DNA from: Ktedonobacteria bacterium
Lineage (GTDB): Bacteria; Chloroflexota; Ktedonobacteria; Ktedonobacterales; JACDGC01
Direction: 5' to 3'
Length of the DNA: 64,000 bases
Assembly: GCA_027459785.1 (NCBI GenBank)
Contig: DAIDGU010000038.1
Span: 31,906-95,905, forward strand
Shown here: positions 8,429 through 17,096 of the stretch, piece after piece
Layout of the letters: every line of letters starts with the position of its first letter
Position numbering within the stretch: the stretch's first letter is position 1
Made by a program: the position numbers and the translations under genes
The notes under the pieces: generated by a model
Database searches by the model: none
The model's input: the letters and a program-made list of their open reading frames with translations, nothing else
Told to the model about the DNA's origin: nothing

Positions 8429-8866
8429 ATGACTCCATCACAGGCAATCACGGTCCTGGTCGTTGATGATAATCCTGAATTGCTGAGCGTCTTTATCAAC
8501 GGGTTGCCGCTGGTTGGCAATTTCACCGTTTTTACAGCAGAGGATGGCGCGCAAGGATTGGAGGCTTGCTACACCCACCATCCTGATTGCGTCGTCATCG
8601 ACATCAAAATGCCGGAGATGGATGGGCAGCAACTCGTGCGCGTCTTGCGCGGCGACCCCGTTACAGCGAATATCCCGTTGATCATCCTCACCGCGTTGCC
8701 GCAAGATCATGCCGAATTCGCCAGCTTCGCCTCCGGCACGGATGTCTTTGTGATGAAGCCGCTCGTGCCACGCGAACTGGCGCAAGCGATTTACCTGGCG
8801 CTGACGGTGGACGCGGACGAGCGCGCCAAACGGCTGCGCCTGCTGGTGGAAGAGGGCGACGCATGA
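8429..8866 (+). CDS. Single-domain response regulator (receiver only)
   Basis: The 145-residue protein is a complete CheY-like receiver. It has the acidic pair in VLVVDDNPEL, the phospho-acceptor Asp in CVVIDIKMPEMDG, the switch Thr in LIILTALPQ and the Lys in FVMKPLVP. There is no output domain, so it would act by protein contact or as a phosphorelay stage. The start ATG 8429 follows GGAGAAGGG. Its stop overlaps the start of the downstream histidine kinase as ATGA, so the two are translationally coupled and very likely cognate. Confidence 0.9.
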   Translation: MTPSQAITVLVVDDNPELLSVFINGLPLVGNFTVFTAEDGAQGLEACYTHHPDCVVIDIKMPEMDGQQLVRVLRGDPVTANIPLIILTALPQDHAEFASFASGTDVFVMKPLVPRELAQAIYLALTVDADERAKRLRLLVEEGDA

Positions 8867-9948
8867 AACCCGCCCCATACACCCTTTTGCACAAGGATCA
8901 TCCTTACGAGCAAAACTTTCGCCAGGCACAGCGCAGCACACAGGTGGTGCGTGGGGGCATCGTCACGTTGGCGCTCGCGCCGACGGCGTTCGCAGTGGTC
9001 GTGACTAGCCTGTTCCTTGTTCATGCAGCCTCAATGCACGGCATCGCATCCGCCACCTGGCTGCCAGGTGTGGCCTGGCTCATCGCCCTTGGCTGCTGGG
9101 CCGGGGCGCTGCCGGCATTATGGCAGGCGCAGCATCTTCAGCAACGGCTGGCGGCGATGCGCCGTCAATACGATCAGGCCCAACAGATCGATGAACTCAA
9201 GGATCAATTTATCAATTCGGTCAACCATGAGTTGCGCAACCCCATCATGGCGATGATGGGCTACCTCGATATCATCGATCTCAGTTTGGAGCAGGGCAAG
9301 CCGGATCAGGTTCCCAGCTATGTTGCCCGCGCAATTGGAGCCGGCTATCGGCTACGTGAACTCATCAATAGTATCCTGGATACCAGCCGCCAGGATCGCG
9401 GGGCGCGCGACTTCACCCCCGCCCCGGTAGATGTACGCACCGCGCTGGACGCCGCGCTCATCCTCCTCAATCCGCAAGAAGGCGGCACGCTGGCGCGCAT
9501 ATTGCAGATCCAGATTCCACCTGACACCCTGATTTGGGGCGAGCCGGTGCGCCTCCAACAGATCTTAAGAAATCTCCTTTCGAACGCGGTCAAGTATTCG
9601 CCGCCCGGCGCGCCGGTGGAGATCAGCGCGGAGGTGCATCCGGCGCTCACCAAAGGGCGCAAGCAGCAACAGCCGGAGTTGGTCGAGATCGTGGTGCGCG
9701 ATCATGGCTTCGGCATTCCGCCCGATCAGATCCCCCTGTTGTTCAATCGCTTCGTGCGGCTGCCGCGCGATCTCGCCTCCAAGACCATCGGCAACGGCCT
9801 GGGGTTGCATCTGTGTATGGTGCTAACGGAAGCGATGGAGGGCGCGCTATGGGTGGAAAGCCAGGGCATCGTCGGCGACGGCGCGACCTTCCACATCCTG
9901 CTGCCCACACCAACCGGCAAGATATCCGCACCGCCTGCCGCCACTTAA
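8863..9948 (+). CDS. Membrane sensor histidine kinase
   Basis: The 361-residue protein has two hydrophobic segments at about residues 25-48 and 58-82 joined by a short loop, so it has almost no extracytoplasmic sensor domain. A coiled-coil linker follows, then a HisKA box NHELRNPIMAMMGYLDII with the phospho-His. The HATPase domain has ILRNLLSNAVKYSPPG (N box), VVRDHGFGIP (G1) and GNGLGLHLC (G2). It autophosphorylates and should signal to the response regulator that overlaps it by 4 nt. Its stop codon overlaps the stop of the convergent aldehyde dehydrogenase in a shared TTAA. Confidence 0.92.
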   Translation: MKPAPYTLLHKDHPYEQNFRQAQRSTQVVRGGIVTLALAPTAFAVVVTSLFLVHAASMHGIASATWLPGVAWLIALGCWAGALPALWQAQHLQQRLAAMRRQYDQAQQIDELKDQFINSVNHELRNPIMAMMGYLDIIDLSLEQGKPDQVPSYVARAIGAGYRLRELINSILDTSRQDRGARDFTPAPVDVRTALDAALILLNPQEGGTLARILQIQIPPDTLIWGEPVRLQQILRNLLSNAVKYSPPGAPVEISAEVHPALTKGRKQQQPELVEIVVRDHGFGIPPDQIPLLFNRFVRLPRDLASKTIGNGLGLHLCMVLTEAMEGALWVESQGIVGDGATFHILLPTPTGKISAPPAAT

Positions 9949-11318
9949 CGCGCTGGCCCGACCCAGACCGTTTGGATGTTGACGAACTCGCGGATGCCGA
10001 AGGATGACAGTTCGCGGCCATAGCCGCTACGCTTCACGCCGCCGAAAGGCAGGCGCGGATCGGAGGCGGTCATGCCGTTGATGAAGACACCGCCGGATTC
10101 GATGCGCCGCGCCAATTGTTTGGCACGCGCGGTGTCGCGGGTCCACAGGTTGCCGCCCAGCCCGAAAGATGAAGCGTTGGCCAGCGCGACAGCGTGGTCG
10201 GCGTCGCGGGCGGTGGCGATGGCCGCGACGGGGCCGAAGGTCTCTTCCCGGAAGACCGGCATGGTCGGCGTCACGTCCGCCAGCACCGTCGGCAAAAAAT
10301 ACCAGCCGCGCCCCACCACCGGCTCACCGCCCGCCAGGCAGCGCGCCCCCTGGGCGACGGACGCTTGCACCTGCCGATGCAGCGCGTCGCGCAGATCGCC
10401 GCGCGCCAGCGGCCCCACCTGGGTCGCGCGGTCCTGGGGTTCACCCACGCGCAAGGCCGCTACCGCCTCCGTGAAACGCGCCGTGAACTCCGCCGCGACT
10501 GCATCTTCAACGATAAAACGTTTGGCTGCGATGCAACTCTGCCCGGCGTTCTGAAAACGCGACCGCACGGCGTACTGCACCGCGCCATCCAGGTCGGCAT
10601 CCGCCAGCACGATGAAGGCATCCGAACCGCCCAATTCCAGCACGGTCTTTTTCAGCGCCGCGCCCGCCGCCTGGGCCACCTGGCTCCCCACCGTGTCGCT
10701 GCCGGTCAGCGTCACCGCCGCGATGCGCGGATCGGCGATCACTGCGCCCACCGCCGACGCTGGGAGCAGCAGGGACTGAAACACTCCTTCGGGGCCACCG
10801 GCCTCGCGGAAGACCGCCTCAAGCGCCAGCGCGCAGCCACTCACATTGCTGGCATGCTTCAGCACAACGGTGTTGCCGGCCAGCAGCGCGGGCGCGGCGC
10901 AACGGAACACCTGCCAGAACGGGAAGTTCCACGGCATGATCGCCAGCACGGTCCCCAGCGGGGCGAACGCGACATAGCTCTCGTGGGCATTGGTCGCCAC
11001 CGGCTCATCGGCCAGGAAACGCGCCCCATGCTCGGCATAATAATCGCAGTTCCAGGCACACTTCTCGATCTCCGCCTCGGCCTCGCCAATTGGCTTGCCC
11101 ATCTCCGCCGTAATGATGGCCGCCAGCCGCGCCTGATGCGCCCGCAAATACGCTGCGGCCCGCCGCAGCAACGCGCCCCGCTCAGCGAAGCTCGTCGCCC
11201 GCCACACACGCAACGCCGCCCGCGCCACGTCCAGGCGTGCATCCACCTCTGCCGGCGACAGCGCCGCATATGTGGCGATCACGTCTTCCGTCGCCGGATT
11301 CACCGACTGCATGATCAT
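9945..11318 (-). CDS. NAD(P)-dependent aldehyde dehydrogenase, succinate-semialdehyde dehydrogenase-like
   Basis: The 457-residue ALDH has the catalytic Cys in QNAGQSCIAAKRFIV, the general-base Glu in VLELGGSDAF, and the cofactor-site segment APLGTVLAIMPWNFPFWQ. The absence of a long N-terminal arm and the SVNPATEDVIATY opening resemble the short SSADH (GabD1/Sad) group, which oxidises succinate semialdehyde and related short aldehydes. The start ATG 11318 follows GGAGGT by 7 nt. There is no GABA transaminase nearby, so the physiological substrate is open. Confidence 0.9.
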   Translation of the reverse strand: MIMQSVNPATEDVIATYAALSPAEVDARLDVARAALRVWRATSFAERGALLRRAAAYLRAHQARLAAIITAEMGKPIGEAEAEIEKCAWNCDYYAEHGARFLADEPVATNAHESYVAFAPLGTVLAIMPWNFPFWQVFRCAAPALLAGNTVVLKHASNVSGCALALEAVFREAGGPEGVFQSLLLPASAVGAVIADPRIAAVTLTGSDTVGSQVAQAAGAALKKTVLELGGSDAFIVLADADLDGAVQYAVRSRFQNAGQSCIAAKRFIVEDAVAAEFTARFTEAVAALRVGEPQDRATQVGPLARGDLRDALHRQVQASVAQGARCLAGGEPVVGRGWYFLPTVLADVTPTMPVFREETFGPVAAIATARDADHAVALANASSFGLGGNLWTRDTARAKQLARRIESGGVFINGMTASDPRLPFGGVKRSGYGRELSSFGIREFVNIQTVWVGPAR

Positions 11319-11472
11319 CCCCGTCACCTCCGAACCATCAATGCCGCCCAAACCGCAGCACAATCGCAGCGCCAACACGCCGTATAAGTTCAATTATAGA
11401 CGACGCGCGGCGGGTTAGGATGCGCGGCGTGATAGGTAGCAAGCAAAGGGGGGCAGGGCGACATTCGACCGG

Positions 11473-11502
11473 CCAGGGCGACCACAAGGGTCGCCCCTAC
11501 AG
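11473..11502. repeat. Copy of the 30-bp GGGCGACC/GGTCGCCC hairpin repeat
   Basis: GGGCGACC and GGTCGCCC pair around the loop ACAAG. The same unit appears at about 57125-57152, and in the opposite orientation at 23312-23341. Confidence 0.7.
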
Positions 11503-11553
11503 ACGCGGTGGCAGGATGTTGGCCGCGGATTGGTAGGGCAAGGGTGGCATCGC

Positions 11554-12231
11554 TCACAGGGGGTCTGGGGTTGCAGCGGCGATTTGGTCGGCGAGGGCGG
11601 CATGGCCTTTGGCGCGGGCGAGGTCCGCCGCCGTGCGCCCGTCGTCCAGCGCCAGTTCGGGCTGCGCGCCGTGGGCGAGCAATGCCTCCACCATCGCCGT
11701 GTTGCCGGTTAGCGCCGCCTCCATCAGCGCGGTCGCGCCGCGTTCCTGGCGCGCGTTCACGTCCGCGCCGCGCGCGATCAGTAGCAGGGCGACGGCATTG
11801 TGCTGCGGCGGCAGTGCGCTGTGCAGCGGCGTCACCATCTGTTTATTCCGCGCGACGGCCTGCGGGTCGGCTCCGGCGTCCAAGAGCGCCTGCGCGCTGA
11901 CCACATCCCCACTGAAGAACGCGACATAATGCAGCGCCGTGAAGCCGTCGCCGGAAAACTCGCGCGCCAGTTCTGGCTGGGCCGCCAGCAGGGCTTGCAA
12001 ACGCGCGCTGTCACCTAACACCGCCGCATCGAAGACATCGGGGGCGTACCCCGTCGCCAGCAGCAACGGCACCAGTTCCCGATTGCCATAATAGCAAGCG
12101 TAGCGCAACGCCGAAACACCATCTGCCGTCTGCGCGCGCGCCAGGTCCGGCTGCGCGGCCAGCAGCGCCTGCACGCGGGCCGCGTCGTTGGCCGCCAGCG
12201 CGGCGAAAAGGTCAGCATGTGGTTGTGTCAT
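11554..12231 (-). CDS. Ankyrin repeat protein
   Basis: The 225-residue protein is built of about six ankyrin repeats of roughly 33 residues. Recognisable units are GVSALRYACYYGNRELVPLLLA, GFTALHYVAFFSGDVVSAQALLDAGAD and GATALMEAALTGNTAMVEALLAHGA. It has no signal peptide or catalytic motif, so a cytoplasmic protein-binding role is likely. The start ATG 12231 has AAGAGG 9 nt upstream. It is divergent from a MarR regulator with a palindrome between them, which suggests it is the regulated target. Confidence 0.88.
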   Translation of the reverse strand: MTQPHADLFAALAANDAARVQALLAAQPDLARAQTADGVSALRYACYYGNRELVPLLLATGYAPDVFDAAVLGDSARLQALLAAQPELAREFSGDGFTALHYVAFFSGDVVSAQALLDAGADPQAVARNKQMVTPLHSALPPQHNAVALLLIARGADVNARQERGATALMEAALTGNTAMVEALLAHGAQPELALDDGRTAADLARAKGHAALADQIAAATPDPL

Positions 12232-12253
12232 GGAAGGAACCTCTTTCATTTAT

Positions 12254-12266
12254 TTAGCTAGGCTAA
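12254..12266. promoter_or_regulatory. Candidate MarR operator between divergent genes
   Basis: TTAGC and GCTAA form a perfect 5-bp inverted repeat with a 3-nt spacer, in an AT-rich 95-bp gap between the ankyrin gene and the MarR gene. MarR proteins usually bind such short palindromes in their own divergent promoter. Confidence 0.4.
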
Positions 12267-12326
12267 CTAACTACATGAGATATACTAGCATAGCACGGCT
12301 ACCATTGACAAGGGGAACGAAAAACG

Positions 12327-12746
12327 ATGGCTTTAGAAGATGTCGCCGATCAGTTGCATTCGCTGGCGATCCACCTGCTGCGGCGCGTGCGCCCGGCGGA
12401 TGCGGCGACGGGGATCAGCGCCGCGCGCCTCTCGGCGCTCTCGGTGATCGGCTTCGGCGGTCCCTGCACCGTCAGCGAACTCGCTGCCGCCGAACAGGTG
12501 GCCATCCCCACCATCAGCAAGATCGTGGCGGCGCTGGTAGGTGATGGCCTGGTGACGCGGCTGCCAGACGCGCAGGACCGCCGCGTGGTGCGCCTGGCAG
12601 CGACGGCAGCCGGCATGGCGCGGCTCCGCGCCGGCAGAGCACGGCGCATCGCGCAGATCGTCACCTTGCTGGAGCGCCTGCCGCCGGAGGAGATCCAGGC
12701 GGTGCAAACGGCGGTCGCAGCGATCAACCGCGCGCTCGTCGAATGA
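12327..12746 (+). CDS. MarR family transcriptional regulator
   Basis: The 139-residue winged-helix protein has a recognition-helix region TVSELAAAEQVAIPTISKIV and the wing segment LVTRLPDAQDRRVVRL, the DxRxxxxxL signature of MarR. It would bind DNA as a dimer and sense a small ligand. The adjacent divergent ankyrin gene is the most likely target. It ends 6 bp from the convergent MOSC gene. Confidence 0.9.
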   Translation: MALEDVADQLHSLAIHLLRRVRPADAATGISAARLSALSVIGFGGPCTVSELAAAEQVAIPTISKIVAALVGDGLVTRLPDAQDRRVVRLAATAAGMARLRAGRARRIAQIVTLLERLPPEEIQAVQTAVAAINRALVE

Positions 12747-12752
12747 CATGCC

Positions 12753-13556
12753 TCACGCCAACACGCGCACCGGATCGCCCACGCGCAAGGTGCCATCGCC
12801 CGCGACCAGCAGCAGATTTTGCCCGAACAGTACCTTGCTGCCCTGCTTGCGGAAGGTCGCCAGCGTGCGCAGCGGCTCCTTGCCGGCCACCACACCCCGG
12901 TCGGGGTCCACCGTCGTCAATTCACAGCGGGCGCAAGGTTTCACCGGCGCGAAGACGGCGTCGCCGATTTGCACGCGCTGCCAGCCGTCCTCCGCGAAGG
13001 GTTCCGCGCCCGCCACCACGAAGTTTGGGCGAAAGCGCGTCATCGGCAGCGGCGCGGCCAACCGTTGGTTCAAGTCGTCCAGCGAAGCCTGGCCGATCAG
13101 CAGAAAGGGGTAGCCGTCGGCGAAGCTCACGACCTCTCCGGTGTGCGCATACTCCGTGTCTACCAGGCGTTGTGTCGTCGCGGGCATTTGCACCAGATGA
13201 CACGCCAGCCCCAGGAAGCGGCTGAACCACTCGTCCGCTTCACGGCTGACCGTTACAGCCTGGCAATGATCGCGCCAGATCTCGACCGTGAAAGGCTGAC
13301 CATCACCGGCATACGGCACGAGCAACGGCTCGCCTGCCGGCGCGACGCACAGCAGCCCGTGCGGTGTCACGTCCACACGCACCAGCGCCATGCGCGGATA
13401 TTCGCGCTGCGTCATGAACGCGCCGAAGTTATCCACCAACATCCAGCGCCGGTCAAGCACCAGCCCACGCGGCTCAAGCGCCGCCTCCGTCACCGCGATC
13501 CCCTTCAGCGACTTGATCGGGTAGATCGTGATCGCGCTCAGGTGCATCTCAGCCAT
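12753..13556 (-). CDS. MOSC domain protein (YcbX/mARC-like)
   Basis: The 267-residue protein has the MOSC N-terminal beta-barrel (ITIYPIKSLKGIAVTEAAL, GLVLDRRWMLVD) and a C-terminal MOSC domain with VKPCARCELTTVDPDRG, where the first Cys is the expected molybdenum ligand. Relatives bind molybdenum cofactor and reduce N-hydroxylated compounds; YcbX detoxifies base analogues. No ferredoxin domain is fused, so a separate electron donor is needed. It is likely cytoplasmic and monocistronic. Confidence 0.9.
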   Translation of the reverse strand: MAEMHLSAITIYPIKSLKGIAVTEAALEPRGLVLDRRWMLVDNFGAFMTQREYPRMALVRVDVTPHGLLCVAPAGEPLLVPYAGDGQPFTVEIWRDHCQAVTVSREADEWFSRFLGLACHLVQMPATTQRLVDTEYAHTGEVVSFADGYPFLLIGQASLDDLNQRLAAPLPMTRFRPNFVVAGAEPFAEDGWQRVQIGDAVFAPVKPCARCELTTVDPDRGVVAGKEPLRTLATFRKQGSKVLFGQNLLLVAGDGTLRVGDPVRVLA

Positions 13557-13666
13557 GTTGTATTGCTCCTAACACAAGCATCCGAATCACGGAAAGTACG
13601 GCAAGGACGCACGGAAGTCGCGGAAAACTGCTACTCTTTTCCGCGTGGCAGCCGTGTGCGCGGCCA

Positions 13667-13969
13667 TCACCCCAGCAGTTTTGGCTGCACCGTCGCCACT
13701 GCCGTGAAACGCGGGGCCACGTTGACATCGTAATCCATGCCATAGACGCGCTTGAGTTGCGCCACGCGCTGCAAGATGGCCTCGTCGAAGGGCAGCGCAT
13801 GGTCGAAAGCGTGCAACACCAGGCTTTCCAGCAGCTCGCCCAGCGAGATGTCGTGATATTCTGCCAGCGCCTTCAGCACCTTCACCATGCGCTTTTCCAT
13901 CTTCACGCCGATCTGAATCCGCTCCGCGAACGGGTCCAGCAGATCGCGCTCGCTGCTCCCTTTGGGCAT
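13667..13969 (-). CDS. Small ribbon-helix-helix-like protein of unknown function
   Basis: The 100-residue protein has a segment RIQIGVKMEKRMVKVLKALAEYHDISLGELLESL. This reads as a beta strand followed by two helices, the layout of ribbon-helix-helix DNA-binding proteins. The C-terminal 40 residues contain KRVYGMDYDVNV and show no known motif. The start ATG 13969 has AAAGGAG 6 nt upstream. There is no toxin gene adjacent, so it is not obviously an antitoxin. Confidence 0.7.
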   Translation of the reverse strand: MPKGSSERDLLDPFAERIQIGVKMEKRMVKVLKALAEYHDISLGELLESLVLHAFDHALPFDEAILQRVAQLKRVYGMDYDVNVAPRFTAVATVQPKLLG

Positions 13970-14086
13970 CGCCATCTCCTTTACATCCTACATTGTCGCC
14001 CTCTCTATTATGCAAGATTGTACATAGTTACAGAGATCGACAGGTACTATTTGGATGATGGGGATAGCGCGATGGTCCTATAGCGA

Positions 14087-14518
14087 TCAGGCGCCTTGCA
14101 GGGTCGCTTGCAGCGTGATCTTCGTCCCGGCCAGGGCGCGCGAGACGGGACACGTTTTTTCGGCGGTCTCGGCCTCTTGCTGGAAGGTCGCCGCATCGAT
14201 GCCCGGTACCACCCCCTGCGTCACCAGATCGATCTGGTTGATCACCAGGCCGTCTTCCTGGCGCACCAGATGCACCGTCGCCGTGGTATCCAGCCGCGTC
14301 GGCGGGTGGTTCTGCTGCGAGAGGCGCGCGGCGAGCGCCATCGTGAAGCAGCCCGCGTGGGCCGCGCCGAGCAGTTCTTCGGGATTGGTGTTCGCCGTCT
14401 CGTTCATGCGCGACTGAAAGGAATAGGGGCCACTGAATGCGCCGCTGCCCAGGTTCACTGTTCCCGCGCCCTCGCGGACGCTGCCTTCCCAATGCGCTGT
14501 CGCCGTCCGAAATGCCAT
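14087..14518 (-). CDS. OsmC family hydroperoxide reductase
   Basis: The 143-residue protein has the two OsmC redox cysteines in AHAGCFTMALAARL and AEKTCPVSRAL, and opens with AHWEGSVREGAGTVNLGSGAF, typical of OsmC rather than Ohr. It reduces organic peroxides with a Cys-based mechanism in the cytoplasm. The start ATG 14518 follows AAGGTG by 6 nt; a GTG three codons upstream is less likely. Confidence 0.92.
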   Translation of the reverse strand: MAFRTATAHWEGSVREGAGTVNLGSGAFSGPYSFQSRMNETANTNPEELLGAAHAGCFTMALAARLSQQNHPPTRLDTTATVHLVRQEDGLVINQIDLVTQGVVPGIDAATFQQEAETAEKTCPVSRALAGTKITLQATLQGA

Positions 14519-14733
14519 CGTTTTCACCTTGCTTTCTGTGTCATAACCACGGAGAGTCCCGCGCTCTCTTCTCTAGATCTTATACAACACAGTCGGCCAA
14601 TTAGGGGAGAGGCACACCGCCCAATCATACCCCGCTCCGCTTTATGGAGATTTTACAGGTGGATGAATCCAAGAGAGGGCTATTGACGTGATAGAGATAT
14701 GCGATTCCACCGTCATGAAGCGAGGACAAGCTT

Positions 14734-15567
14734 ATGCCACCACGTCACCCGACCATCCCCGCCCCCTTGCCGGCTGCCGCCGCTGCCACACCTGCTTCCA
14801 GCGTCACTATCGCTGATCGGTTGATAATACTAATGCGCGCGCTACGGCTGCCCCCTGGCGATGTCATCGCCACCATCGGCGTGCTCCTCGGCTATTGCGC
14901 CACGCGCTGGCTGATGCTGGGCGGCACCGTTGCCGCGTTCGCACATGGCAACGCGATCTTGACTGTCGAACACACCATCCACCTCGCACCCGAAGCGACG
15001 CTGCAACGTTTTGGTTTGCAGCATGCCGATCTGCTGGACAGTGCGGACTGGTTGTACATGCTGGCACACCTGCCTTTCGTGATCATCGTCGCCGTGTGGC
15101 TACATCAGGCGCATCCCGTCGCCTATCGCTGGTTCCGCAATGCCTTCCTCTGGTCGGGAGCTATCGGGCTGCTGATCTTCATGCTCTATCCCGTCGCGCC
15201 GCCGCGCTACCTGCCCGGTTTCGTGGACACGATGAAACATGGCGGCATGGATCTCGATGATTCGCTAGTCGCCAGCCTCTATAATCCCTTCGCCGCGATG
15301 CCCAGTCTGCATGTCACCTGGGCGCTGCTCAATGGGAGTGCGCTCGTTCGCTTCGCCCGCGCGCCTTGGCTGCGCATTTGCGGCCTGCTCTGGCCTGTGG
15401 TAATGAGCCTGATCGTGCTGATGACGGCTAATCATTATCTGCTGGATATCATAGCCGGCGTCACATTGGGTTTGTGCGCTGGCATGCTAGCGCAGGTGTG
15501 GCTGGTACATAGTTATGTCCCCCAGAGCCATGCGCCTTCCTTGCCGCAAAGCAGCGCGAATGACTAA
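14734..15567 (+). CDS. PAP2 family membrane phosphatase (inositolphosphotransferase-like)
   Basis: The 277-residue protein has about six membrane segments. It carries the PAP2 active-site motifs PVAPPRYLP, PFAAMPSLHVTWALL (first catalytic His) and TANHYLLDIIAG (second His and Asp). This matches the PAP2_3/Aur1-type branch, which acts on phospholipid or polyprenyl-phosphate head groups at the outer membrane face. The N-terminal 25 residues are Pro/Ala-rich and probably disordered. No operon partner is seen. Confidence 0.88.
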   Translation: MPPRHPTIPAPLPAAAAATPASSVTIADRLIILMRALRLPPGDVIATIGVLLGYCATRWLMLGGTVAAFAHGNAILTVEHTIHLAPEATLQRFGLQHADLLDSADWLYMLAHLPFVIIVAVWLHQAHPVAYRWFRNAFLWSGAIGLLIFMLYPVAPPRYLPGFVDTMKHGGMDLDDSLVASLYNPFAAMPSLHVTWALLNGSALVRFARAPWLRICGLLWPVVMSLIVLMTANHYLLDIIAGVTLGLCAGMLAQVWLVHSYVPQSHAPSLPQSSAND

Positions 15568-15792
15568 GGTGGTTTGCGCTCAGATTGAACGGGCAATAGC
15601 GTGTAAGCCGGAGATCGTGTAGCCACACGCTAAGTGGGATGGAAAACGACCGGGCGTAGTTGCGAGTAGCTTCCATTTGAAATAGAGGGTATGCGCCGCG
15701 CTTTGGTCCGTTACATGCCGTGCAAGAGGAAGATATGCTGACACCGGGCAAGGTGGGTGCATCTTGCCGCCAGAATGGAGACCTATTTTCTG

Positions 15793-16806
15793 ATGCAAGC
15801 ACAAATTGGCTGGAAAGCCGGCCCCGAACAGTTCGCCCCTGATGTGCTCCTGGAAGCGGCCATCGCCGCCGAAGCGGCAGGATTTACGACGATTGATGTC
15901 AGTGATCATTTTCAGCCATGGAGCGAGGCCGGTCAGGCTTGTTTCACGTGGGCCTGGCTGGGCGCGGTGGCCGCGCGCACCTCACGGATTCGCATTGGGA
16001 CGGGGGTGACTTGCCCGATCTTGCGCTACCACCCGTCGGTCATCGCGCAGGCAGCGGCGACCATCGGTGTGCTGGCTCCGGGCCGGTCGTACCTGGCCGT
16101 TGGTACCGGCGAGGCGCTGAATGAGTATGCCGCGACCGCTGCATGGCCGGAGTACGAGGAGCGCCAGCAACGCATGGGCGAGGCGATCGAGCTGATTCGC
16201 GCGCTCTGGACGGGCGATGAAGTCAGCTACGACGGGATTTATTATCAGACGCGCAAGGCGAAACTTTTCACCCGCCCGGCCCAACCGATCCCGCTGTATA
16301 TCTCGTCAATGGTGCCGGAAAGCGCCTCATTCGCAGGACGCCACGGGGACGGCCTTTGGACCGTCGGCGGCCAGGAACCGGCACTCTATCAACAGATGTT
16401 CCAGAACTTCGATGAGGGCGCACGCGCTGTCAACAGACAACCGGGCAACCTGCCCCGCGCCATCGAACTGAGCGTGGAATACAGCGACGACCTGGATGCG
16501 GCGATCCAGAATCACCTGAAATATTGGGCGGGAAGCTATGTGCCGGCGCTCTTTGATCAGAAGATCTACACGCCCAAACTCTCGGCCCAGAACGGTGCAG
16601 TGGTCGGCCCCGATACGTTGCGCAAAAAAGCCTGCATCTCTAGCAAGGCGGCAGATCACATCCAGTTCATCCAACGTCACATCGACTTGGGCTTCACGGA
16701 GATCTACCTCCATTCCGCCGCCCAGGATCAGGTCGGTTTTCTGCAACGCTTCAGCCAGGATGTCTTGCCACACCTCCACCTGGAAGCGCCGGTCGGTGCC
16801 GCCTAA
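15793..16806 (+). CDS. F420-dependent glucose-6-phosphate dehydrogenase-like LLM oxidoreductase
   Basis: The 337-residue luciferase-like protein matches the F420-dependent G6P dehydrogenase (FGD) branch. TTIDVSDHFQPW contains the Asp-His and Trp equivalents of FGD Asp39-His40 and Trp44. RIGTGVTCPILRYHP and AVGTGEALNEY (equivalent of Glu109) form the F420 and substrate pocket. FGD reduces cofactor F420 using glucose-6-phosphate. Substrate specificity in this clade varies. I prefer ATG 15793 because FGD proteins begin at this point; ATG 15775 is possible. An NADP-type zwf lies across the CRISPR array. Confidence 0.85.
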   Translation: MQAQIGWKAGPEQFAPDVLLEAAIAAEAAGFTTIDVSDHFQPWSEAGQACFTWAWLGAVAARTSRIRIGTGVTCPILRYHPSVIAQAAATIGVLAPGRSYLAVGTGEALNEYAATAAWPEYEERQQRMGEAIELIRALWTGDEVSYDGIYYQTRKAKLFTRPAQPIPLYISSMVPESASFAGRHGDGLWTVGGQEPALYQQMFQNFDEGARAVNRQPGNLPRAIELSVEYSDDLDAAIQNHLKYWAGSYVPALFDQKIYTPKLSAQNGAVVGPDTLRKKACISSKAADHIQFIQRHIDLGFTEIYLHSAAQDQVGFLQRFSQDVLPHLHLEAPVGAA

Positions 16807-16828
16807 TCCCGCGTCCCCCAGCCGCAAC

Positions 16829-16854
16829 GCCCCTGGTTAGCTTTCACCAGGGGC
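16829..16854 (+). terminator. Hairpin terminator candidate
   Basis: GCCCCTGG (16829-16836) and CCAGGGGC (16847-16854) form a perfect 8-bp stem with a 10-nt loop, 23 nt after the stop of the LLM gene. No U tract follows, so strength is uncertain. Confidence 0.5.
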
Positions 16855-16889
16855 CGGGCGTCGGCACAGTCGCCGCACCGGCGAGCGGG

Positions 16890-17030
16890 CAAGATGTTTT
16901 ACCACATAGCGCGGATTTGCGCCGCCGGCACGCCGGGGGGCAGGGGACGCAGCACCGCCGGCACGCCGGGGGCTGTACTGCAAACACATTTGCCCCGGCT
17001 CGGAAGTACGAACCCCTCCGGGCTAGGACG
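16890..17030 (+). repeat. Diverged copy of the TTTTACAA-type dispersed element
   Basis: The segment contains GTTTTACC, GCGCCGCC, CACGCCGGGG, GCAAACACA, CCCGGCTCGGAA and AACCCCTCCGGGCT. These words occur in the same order in the complete copy at 23149-23275, and in reverse at about 6850-6950. It also has a short internal duplication of CGCCGGCACGCCGGGGG. Confidence 0.6.
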
Positions 17031-17096
17031 AGGCATCATGGGGAATGCATCGCAATCTTGAACAATGAAGGAACGGCTAGTAAGTATCACGTGGCG

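Noticed and set aside
10194..11387. Plus-strand open frame of 397 codons opposite the aldehyde dehydrogenase gene
   Set aside because: The composition is His/Arg-rich and biased as expected for an antisense frame; the ALDH on the other strand is full length.
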